Positions 57,270 to 64,000 of a stretch of DNA of 64,000 nt are shown one piece after another. The DNA is taken from NCBI RefSeq assembly GCF_014490555.1, contig NZ_CP061032.1, forward strand, positions 1,054,001 through 1,118,000, in the 5' to 3' direction. The translations under genes and the position numbers were made by a program. Below the pieces are notes generated by a model. It made no database searches and was not told the origin of the DNA. It saw only the letters and a list, made by a program, of their open reading frames with translations. Positions within the stretch are counted from its first letter, which is position 1. Every line of letters starts with the position of its first letter. Source of the stretch: Corynebacterium lujinxingii (lineage in GTDB: Bacteria; Actinomycetota; Actinomycetes; Mycobacteriales; Mycobacteriaceae).

Positions 57270-59508
57270 CTATTCGCCGATCACCGTCAGCGTCTGCGTG
57301 GCGCGGGTGACCGCAACGTAGAGGTCTTGCCACCCCTGTGGCGAGGCCTCTACTATTTTGCCCGGATCCACCACAGTGACGTGGTCGAATTCGAGGCCCT
57401 TCATCGTCGCGACATTCTCCGCGTCGATGACGGCACTCAGGCCGTCACACTTCTCGACGACCTCCGCCCCCGAAGGCAGCACCGCAACCGGCACTCCGGT
57501 CGAACGTATCGCGGTCGGCGCGGTCGCATCTGGGTCGATCTGCGCGAGGATCTCCGTGGCGTAGTCCGCGATCTCCTTCGGAGTCCGGTAATTCACCGTA
57601 AGTTCGTGGAGCCGAAAACGCTTGCCGACGAACGGCTCAAGCGCCATCGTCCAGTCGTCGACCCCAGCCGGCGAGGACGTCTGAGCGGTATCGCCCACAA
57701 GCGTCATCCACCGCGAGGGGCAGCGCCGAAACACCATGCGCCACTCCATGGGGGAGAGCTCCTGGGCTTCGTCGACAATGACGTGGCCGTACGCCCACGT
57801 CTGATCCGCGCGGGCGCGCTGCGCCGTGGAGCGGTTGTCGGTCACGCGCTGGCGCGCCGCGAGCGTCTCTGCGTCGATCACGTCAGCCGCGGACAAGATC
57901 TCCGCCTCGAACTGGTCGTCGTCGTTGTCGGTCGACTCCGACGAGGACAGGATGTCTAGGGCGTCTTCGGCTTCCTCAACCAGCTCGTGCCACTCCGCTT
58001 CCTCCTTGCGGCGCTGCTCTTCTGGGTCGACGGTGCCGATCAGCACCGCGAGCTCGTCGACGAGCGCCGTATCGGCAGGACTGAACGGCTCACCGGGTGC
58101 GCGGTACAGGGCCGCGCGCGTGTAGTCGTCGTAGTCGCGCGCCACGTCCGCGATTGCTTCCTCACTGGTGAGCAGCTCTTCGAGCACATCGACGGGGTCG
58201 AGTTCCGGGAAGTGGTCGTCGATAAGCGCTTGCACCTGCGGCTCGTCGGCGAGGTCGTCGTGGAGCTGATCGATGTCCGCGTCTGATAGCAAATTCTTCC
58301 CGCCCAACGGGTCGGTGCCGATGCGGTGCGCGAGGGCTTCCGCAAGCGACTGCGTGAGGTGCTCGGCAAAATGCGGGCGCGCCTGGTTGTGCGGGCGGTG
58401 CGAACGGCGCGCGCGGGTGCGGGCGGCCTTGATCATTGCGGGGGTGGCCTCGATGGGCACGCCGTCGATAGTCAGCGTGATAGAGGAGTCGGGCACCGTC
58501 TCGTAGGCCTGCACGGCGCGTTTGAGGATGGTCACCATCTCCTCCGAGCCCTTCACCTCCCGGGCCGCGACCGAATCTGCGCCGGTCGGGGTGAAACCGG
58601 GCACCAACTGCTCGGCGGTGGATAGCACCACGCCGGTCTCGCCAAGCTCCGGCAGGACGCGGGAGATGTACTCCAAAAAGGCCGGGTTCGGCCCGACGAT
58701 GAGCACACCGGTGCGAGTGAGCTGCTCGCGCCAGGTGTACATCAGGTAGCTCGCGCCAGGTGTACATCAGGTAGGCGATGCGGTGCAGCGCGACAGCCGT
58801 CTTGCCGGTGCCGGGTCCGCCCTGCACCACCATCACGCCGCGGGTGGCGTCGCGGATGATTTCGTCCTGCTCGCGCTGGATCGTTTCCACAATGGAGCGC
58901 ATGTGGCCGGTGCGCGCCTCGTTCATCGCACGGCGCAGCGCCGCCTCTGAGCCGACTCCGGCCGCGGAGGTCTCCGCGCCGTCGCCGGAGAGCACTTCAT
59001 CATCGACCGCCGTGACGTCACGGCCTCGCATGCGGATGTTGCGTCGCGTTTCGACGCCTTCCGGGTGGGCGGTCGTCGCCAAGTAAAAGGGGCGGGCGAG
59101 GGGAGCGCGCCAATCGAGCAGCAGGGTGCGGTAGTTGTCTTCGCGGTCGTCGATGCCGAGGCGGCCGATGTAGCGGCGCTCGAGATCCCCGCGGCCCGGT
59201 ACCGGATTCTCCGGATCGTCGTCGGCAACATCGATGCGCCCAAACACGAGCCCCGCTTCGGCCACCCCGAGGGTGTCCAACTTCGCGTTCAGCCCGTGGT
59301 ACTCCGTCTCTCGGCGGACCAGCGCGTCAGAGTCCGGGTTGTCGGGGTCGACGTCGCGCTGCACTTCGTCGAGACGCGCACGCGCACGCGCTACCTCCTC
59401 GTCGAGGTGCGCGAAAAGTTTGTCCGCGTACGTCTGCTCGGCCGCGACCGGGTCGATGACTGGGTCGATGACTGGGTCGATGTTTGCACCGCTGTGAGAA
59501 TCCTGCAT
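57270..59508 (-). pseudogene. HelD/HelR-type RNA polymerase-recycling ATPase, frameshifted
   Basis: Two frames together encode one UvrD-like superfamily-1 ATPase. The N-terminal part (from ATG 59508) has the coiled-coil arm, DNYRTLLLDWRAPLARPFYLAT and Walker A VVQGGPGTGKTAVALHR. The C-terminal part has VIVDEAQELSPMEWRMVFRR, LVGDTAQTSSPAG, LHELTVNYRTPKEIA and DLYVAVTRATQTLTVIGE. They are split by an exact 25-bp tandem duplication at 58724-58773; removing one copy restores a single frame of 737 residues. HelD proteins free RNA polymerase from DNA, and HelR relatives protect it from rifamycins. The start is set by a terminator hairpin just upstream. A sequencing error cannot be excluded. Confidence 0.85.
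58724..58773. repeat. 25-bp exact tandem duplication inside helD-like gene
   Basis: GCTCGCGCCAGGTGTACATC plus AGGTA occurs at 58724-58748 and again immediately at 58749-58773. 25 is not a multiple of 3, so it shifts the frame directly after the Walker A region (LMYTWRE). Confidence 0.97.
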
Positions 59509-59560
59509 CCCAAACGCAAACGGCCCCGGGGCGGGGAATATTCCCAACGCCTCGGGGCCG
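59509..59560 (-). terminator. Terminator after the DoxX gene
   Basis: On the minus strand 59560-59548 pairs with 59533-59521 (CGGCCCCGGGGCG arm, one mismatch), followed by TTTGCGTTTG. It separates the DoxX gene from helD and places the helD start at 59508, not 59547. Confidence 0.65.
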
Positions 59561-59575
59561 AACGGTCAGCTGTTG

Positions 59576-60604
59576 TTAGCTGAGCTTCTTCTGTGCCTTC
59601 TTCACCAGCTTCTTGGCGCGCTTTTCAGCCTTCTTGGCCTTGCGCTTCCACTTCAGCTTCGTGATCCAGGACGGATCGTTGTCGAGCTTGTCCCACGCCT
59701 TCTGCAGGGAGTCGACCGCATCCTGCGCCTTGTCCTGAGCCTTAGTGCCGGCCTTGTTCACCTTGCGCTTCGCCTTGAACTTGTCCAAGGCGGACGGCTG
59801 CAGGTCGTCGAGCTGATCCTGCAGATCGCCGACGATGCCGTTGACCTTGCGCTTCGCCTTGAACTGCTGGATCTTCGACGGCTTGAGATCGCCGTAGGTG
59901 TCTTCAGCCTTATCGGCGGCGTCGTCGAGCCAGTCGCCGGCATCCGACAGCAAGCTGGAGGCCTGCTTCTTGGCGTCGCTGAACCAGTCGTTCGCGGCGT
60001 CGCCAGCCTTGGATGCGGCCTTTTTCCAGTCGCCCTTGTTGTCGTCGATGTAATCGGTGACCTGCTCGGTGCGGTCCGAGAACCAGTCGCCCGCCTTGTC
60101 GAAGGCCTTCTCGGTCTCAGACTTCGTGGGCAGCGCCTGCTTGATGTTCTTCTGCGCAACCGAGGCAGCGTTTTCAGCGCGCCACTTCACACCCGGCTTA
60201 CCGGCCGTGTCCACGGTGGCGAGCAGAACGCCACCGGCGAGGCCGAGATCGGACAGGGCGCCGGTGCGACGGCGTGCCTTCTCCTCCTCGCTGTCAGCCT
60301 CCCAGAACGCGTGGCGGCCAACAACGGTCGGAACTGCAGTGGCAGCCAGCAGGGCAGCGGACAGACGGGGGAACTTGCCGATTGCGAACAGCGAACCGGC
60401 ACCGGCCTTGACACCACCGACGATCTTGGCGGCGGACTCCGGGTCCTCTGGCAGGAAGCTGCGGTACTCGCGCGGAGTGAACGCGCGGACCTTCTTCAGC
60501 ACCGTGTCGGCCGAGTCCTTGTGGGCTGCCGGGTTCAACAGAGTCTCAACGCCGTCGATCACGTAGACCGAAGCCAGCATTGGGCGTGCGATTTTTCGGA
60601 TCAT
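59576..60604 (-). CDS. DoxX-family membrane protein with long lysine-rich tail
   Basis: 342 residues. The N-terminal half is a DoxX fold: RPMLASVYVIDGVETLLNP, GAGSLFAIGKFPRLSAALLA and SDLGLAGGVLLATVDTAGKPG with about four membrane helices. The C-terminal 170 residues are hydrophilic and helical, alternating DW-rich segments (AGDWFSDRTEQVTDYIDD) with repeated basic units KFKAKRKVNK and QFKAKRKVNG, ending in many Lys. The tail may bind nucleic acid or acidic lipids. Such DoxX proteins with tails are known in corynebacteria; the function is unknown. Confidence 0.82.
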   Translation of the reverse strand: MIRKIARPMLASVYVIDGVETLLNPAAHKDSADTVLKKVRAFTPREYRSFLPEDPESAAKIVGGVKAGAGSLFAIGKFPRLSAALLAATAVPTVVGRHAFWEADSEEEKARRRTGALSDLGLAGGVLLATVDTAGKPGVKWRAENAASVAQKNIKQALPTKSETEKAFDKAGDWFSDRTEQVTDYIDDNKGDWKKAASKAGDAANDWFSDAKKQASSLLSDAGDWLDDAADKAEDTYGDLKPSKIQQFKAKRKVNGIVGDLQDQLDDLQPSALDKFKAKRKVNKAGTKAQDKAQDAVDSLQKAWDKLDNDPSWITKLKWKRKAKKAEKRAKKLVKKAQKKLS

Positions 60605-60690
60605 ATCTGTACCCAAATCCTTACGTTTTGTAGCTGATTGTGCTTCCAACAAGTGTAGCGAGTTTGCCCTATCCCGGTGGAAGGTTGGCC

Positions 60691-61293
60691 CTACCAGCGA
60701 CGCTCCCACCATTCGTCGAGGTGCGCCCGCTCGGTGCCAAGGGTCGTCGGCTTCCCGTGTCCGGGGCGCACAATTGAATCGTCGGGGTAGACCTCGAAGA
60801 GCTTGTCTTTCACGTCATTAAATAAGCGCACGAAGTCGCCTTCGGACTGCGTTTTACCCAGGCCGCCGGGGAACAGCGAGTCGCCGACGAACAGGTTCAG
60901 GGTGCCGTCGATGTCGGCGACGACAAATGCGCCACCGGGCGTGTGGCCGCGCAGGATACCGACCGGGAGCTCGTGGCCGGCGAACTCGATGATATCGCCG
61001 TCGCGCAGCTCGACATCCACCTCAGCGGGAAGTGCGGGTACCTCTAAAAACGGTGCGTAATGCTTCGCCCCGGTTGCGTTGAGCACATCTGTCAGGGCGC
61101 CGGTGTGGTCGTGATGGCGGTGCGTGGTCAACACGACCGTGATCTCCACACCGGCCTCGCGCGCCATGTTGAGAAGTGTCTCGGGCTCGGCGGCGGCGTC
61201 GATAAGCAAGCCCTGCCCCGAGGAGGCGAGAAGGTAGCAGTTGTTGTCCATCGCGGAGACGGACACCTGATGCAATGCGATCGGTTCAGTCAT
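60691..61293 (-). CDS. Metallo-beta-lactamase-fold hydrolase (glyoxalase II-like)
   Basis: 200 residues. The metal-binding motif THRHHDHTGAL is complete, with further ligands in LRGHTPGG (His), LFVGDSLFPGGLG (Asp) and VRPGHGKPTTLG (His). The fold and size match small glyoxalase II-like thioester hydrolases. The ATG at 61293 starts MTEPIALHQ. It is divergent from uvrA across 83 bp. Its substrate is unproven; hydrolysis of a mycothiol thioester is one inference. Confidence 0.88.
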   Translation of the reverse strand: MTEPIALHQVSVSAMDNNCYLLASSGQGLLIDAAAEPETLLNMAREAGVEITVVLTTHRHHDHTGALTDVLNATGAKHYAPFLEVPALPAEVDVELRDGDIIEFAGHELPVGILRGHTPGGAFVVADIDGTLNLFVGDSLFPGGLGKTQSEGDFVRLFNDVKDKLFEVYPDDSIVRPGHGKPTTLGTERAHLDEWWERRW

Positions 61294-61376
61294 GGCAGCC
61301 ACAGTAGTGAGGAATGTTCCGCCGTTGCGCGACGTTGGTAGTTTCTTGGGAGTACGAATCGACGAAAGGCGAATAC

Positions 61377-64000
61377 GTGGCCGACAAACTCACCGTGCGT
61401 GGCGCCCGCGAACACAACCTCAAGGGCGTGGACATCGAACTGCCCCGCGACAAGATGGCGGTGTTTACCGGCCTGTCGGGATCCGGTAAATCCTCGCTGG
61501 CCTTCGACACTATCTTCGCCGAAGGGCAGCGCCGCTACGTCGAATCCCTGTCGTCGTACGCGCGCATGTTCCTCGGCCAGATGGACAAGCCGGACGTGGA
61601 CTACATCGACGGGTTGAGCCCAGCCGTGTCCATCGACCAGAAGTCCACCAACCGTAACCCGCGCTCGACGGTTGGCACCATCACGGAAATCTACGACTAC
61701 CTGCGCCTGCTGTACTCGCGGGCCGGCACTCCGCACTGCCCGGTGTGCGACGCAGTGATTGAGCGCCAAACGCCGCAGCAGATCGTCGACCGCGTACTTG
61801 AATACGAGGAGCGCACTAAATTCCAGGTGCTGGCGCCGATCGTGCGCAAGCGCAAAGGCGAGTTCCAGGACCTGTTCGCAGATCTTTCGTCGCAAGGCTA
61901 CGCACGCGTCAACGTTGACGGAGAGACCTACCAGCTCTCGGACCCGCCGAAGCTGGAAAAGCAGATCAAGCACAACATCGACGTGGTGGTCGACCGTCTT
62001 ATGGTCAAGGCGAGCCAAAAGCAGCGTCTCACCGACTCGGTGGAAACGGCGTTGAAGCTTGCCGACGGCCTCGTCGGCTTCGATTTCGTCGACCTCGACG
62101 CTGACGACCCGGAGCGCGTGCAGATCTTCTCCGAGAAGATGGCCTGCCCGAACGGCCACAAGCTCAATGTGGAGGAGTACGAGCCCCGCGCGTTCTCGTT
62201 CAACTCGCCGTTCGGCGCCTGCCCGGCGTGCGACGGGTTGGGCGTGCGGAAAGAAATCGACGTCGATTTGGTGATCCCGGACCCGGACGCGCCGACTGTG
62301 GACGCGTTCCAGCCGTGGAACTCGAGCCCGAACAAGAAGTACTTCACCAAACTCATCGAGTCGCTGGCGAAGGAAGAAAAGTTCGACGCGTCCGCTCCGT
62401 TGAGCTCGCTGACCAAGACGCAGCAGAAGCACCTGATCCACGGCTCGTCCACCCAGGTCCACGTCAAATACAAGAACCGCTACGGGCGACAGCGTTCCTA
62501 CACCGCCGCCTACGAAGGCATCATCGGCTACCTCGAGCGCAAGCTGGCGCAGGCAGAAACGGACACCCAGAAGGAACGTCTTCTGGCATACACCCGCGAG
62601 GTGCCGTGCCCGACCTGTAAGGGTGCGCGGTTGAAGCCGGAGATCCTCGCGGTGCGCCTCGCGTCCACGACACACGGGGAGAAGTCGATCGCAGGGCTGA
62701 CGGAGCTCTCTATTGAGGACGCATCGGAGTACCTGGACAACCTCGTGCTCGGCTACCGCGAGGAAATGATCGCGGGTGCGGTCTTGCGCGAGATTCAGGC
62801 TCGTCTGCACTTCCTGCTCGACGTCGGGCTGAACTACCTCACGCTCGCGCGCTCCGCAGGGACGCTATCCGGCGGCGAGGCGCAGCGCATCCGCCTGGCA
62901 ACCCAGATCGGCTCCGGCTTGGCGGGTGTGCTCTACGTTCTCGACGAGCCGTCCATCGGACTGCACCAGCGCGACAACCAGCGTCTGATCACCACCCTGA
63001 AGAAGCTGCGCGATCTGGGCAACACTCTCGTGGTGGTCGAGCACGACGAGGACACGATCCGCGAGGCCGACTGGCTGATCGATATCGGCCCGCGCGCCGG
63101 CGAGTACGGCGGCGAGGTGGTTTACCAGGGCAAACCGGAAGGAATCTTGAAGGCGAAGGGGTCGCTGACCGGCGACTATCTCGCAGGCCGGAAGGTCATC
63201 GAAGTGCCGGAGCAGCGCCGGCCGGTGGATAAGGACCGGCAGCTCAAGGTTGTCGGTGCGCGCGAGAACAACCTGGACAACGTCAGTGTGGACATCCCAT
63301 TAGGTGTGCTCGTCGCGGTCACGGGCGTGTCCGGCTCCGGCAAGTCGACTCTGGTGAATCAGATCCTGGCGAAGACGCTGCAGAACCAGTTAAACGGCGC
63401 GCGCCAGGTGCCGGGGAGGGTGAAGAAGGTCGAGGGACTGGAGCACCTGGACAAACTGGTGCAGGTTGATCAAAGCCCGATCGGCCGCACCCCGCGGTCC
63501 AACCCGGCGACCTACACCGGTGTCTTTGACAAGATCCGCAACCTGTTCGCTGAAACGCAGGAGGCGAAGGTCCGCGGCTACAAGGCCGGCCGCTTCTCCT
63601 TCAACGTCAAGGGAGGGCGCTGCGAGGCGTGCCACGGCGACGGCACCATCAAGATCGAGATGAACTTCCTGCCGGACGTCTACGTTCCGTGCGAGGTGTG
63701 CCACGGCGCGCGCTACAACCGCGAGACGCTGGAGGTGCGCTACAAGGGCAAGAACATCGCCGAGGTGCTCGAGATGCCGATCTCGGAGGCTGCGGAGTTC
63801 TTCGAGCCGATTACGTCGATCCACCGCTATCTGCAGACGCTTGTCGACGTCGGGCTCGGCTACGTCCGCCTCGGCCAGAGTGCGACCACGCTGTCTGGCG
63901 GTGAGGCGCAGCGCGTGAAGCTCGCAGCTGAACTGCAAAAGCGGTCCAACGGCCGCACCATCTACATCCTCGACGAGCCGACCACAGGCCTGCACTTCGA
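61377..64000 (+). CDS. uvrA: Excinuclease ABC subunit A (3' end outside window)
   Basis: 874 codons are visible of about 950. First ATPase half: FTGLSGSGKSSLAFDTIFAE, zinc site CPVC...CPTC region, LSGGEAQRIRLATQIGSG, VLDEPSIGLHQRDN. Second half: VTGVSGSGKSTLVNQI, the zinc module CEACHGDG ... CEVCHGARYN, TLSGGEAQRVKLAAEL, and ILDEPTTGLHF at the edge. UvrA finds lesions and loads UvrB in nucleotide excision repair. GTG at 61377 lies 7 nt after AAAGG. A separate uvrB is 5 kb upstream. Confidence 0.98.
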   Translation, partial: MADKLTVRGAREHNLKGVDIELPRDKMAVFTGLSGSGKSSLAFDTIFAEGQRRYVESLSSYARMFLGQMDKPDVDYIDGLSPAVSIDQKSTNRNPRSTVGTITEIYDYLRLLYSRAGTPHCPVCDAVIERQTPQQIVDRVLEYEERTKFQVLAPIVRKRKGEFQDLFADLSSQGYARVNVDGETYQLSDPPKLEKQIKHNIDVVVDRLMVKASQKQRLTDSVETALKLADGLVGFDFVDLDADDPERVQIFSEKMACPNGHKLNVEEYEPRAFSFNSPFGACPACDGLGVRKEIDVDLVIPDPDAPTVDAFQPWNSSPNKKYFTKLIESLAKEEKFDASAPLSSLTKTQQKHLIHGSSTQVHVKYKNRYGRQRSYTAAYEGIIGYLERKLAQAETDTQKERLLAYTREVPCPTCKGARLKPEILAVRLASTTHGEKSIAGLTELSIEDASEYLDNLVLGYREEMIAGAVLREIQARLHFLLDVGLNYLTLARSAGTLSGGEAQRIRLATQIGSGLAGVLYVLDEPSIGLHQRDNQRLITTLKKLRDLGNTLVVVEHDEDTIREADWLIDIGPRAGEYGGEVVYQGKPEGILKAKGSLTGDYLAGRKVIEVPEQRRPVDKDRQLKVVGARENNLDNVSVDIPLGVLVAVTGVSGSGKSTLVNQILAKTLQNQLNGARQVPGRVKKVEGLEHLDKLVQVDQSPIGRTPRSNPATYTGVFDKIRNLFAETQEAKVRGYKAGRFSFNVKGGRCEACHGDGTIKIEMNFLPDVYVPCEVCHGARYNRETLEVRYKGKNIAEVLEMPISEAAEFFEPITSIHRYLQTLVDVGLGYVRLGQSATTLSGGEAQRVKLAAELQKRSNGRTIYILDEPTTGLHF

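Noticed and set aside
59509..59547. A longer helD start at 59547
   Set aside because: The extra 13 codons lie inside the terminator hairpin of the DoxX gene, so ATG 59508 is the better start.
1..64000. CRISPR arrays, rRNA genes or a replication origin
   Set aside because: No regularly spaced repeats, rRNA segments or DnaA-box clusters were seen on either strand.

Overview
The window is high-GC actinobacterial chromosome and reads as a Corynebacterium. Support comes from a divergent ltbR/leuCD pair with an LtbR-type box, the order gpsA-ddl-DUF3515-thiL-ung-DAK2-recG-rsmD-coaD, tandem YhgE/Pip proteins, and many genes whose -10 hexamer lies 6-8 nt before the start codon (leaderless mRNAs). The species is not identifiable by eye.

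Layout. 1-3.3 kb: two divergent secreted phosphatases (a purple-acid-phosphatase-like enzyme cut by the window edge, and a Tat-exported PhoD) with a Pho-box-like repeat between them, then a PhzF remnant. 3.3-10.4 kb: a visibly GC-richer block with two translationally coupled YhgE/Pip membrane proteins and a decayed locus (truncated SbnA-like enzyme, relic of an FAD/NAD(P)-binding protein, Y4yA-type PLP enzyme). 10.4-24.8 kb: core metabolism and DNA repair (ltbR, leuCD, two YbjN proteins, a Nudix/histidine-phosphatase protein, gpsA, ddl, thiL, ung, DAK2 protein, recG, rsmD, coaD). 24.8-28.1 kb: a polar amino acid ABC transporter and a secreted anchored protein.

28,353-39,701 is an 11.35 kb mobile element with 17-bp perfect terminal inverted repeats and a 5-bp target duplication (ACAAC). 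It lies between a tRNA-Leu gene and that gene's own terminator. Cargo: a lipoprotein, a truncated istB, a Cd/Zn-type P-type ATPase with a metallochaperone and ArsR regulator, a truncated DNA methyltransferase and a VOC protein. At its right end is an apparent mobility module: two paralogous HTH regulators, two paralogous tyrosine-recombinase-like proteins (one lacking the catalytic Arg and Tyr) and a 655-aa DDE protein with a YREK signature. I cannot assign this combination to a known transposon family, and it is the main candidate for something undescribed.

39.8-64 kb: polA, a YkvI-like permease, rpsA, coaE, a DUF4259 protein, a carnitine-acyltransferase-like protein beside a dipeptide ABC operon, uvrB, two universal stress proteins, a HelD-type ATPase broken by a 25-bp tandem duplication, a DoxX protein, a metallo-hydrolase, and uvrA running off the right edge. 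polA, recG, ung, uvrA and uvrB make the window rich in DNA repair functions.
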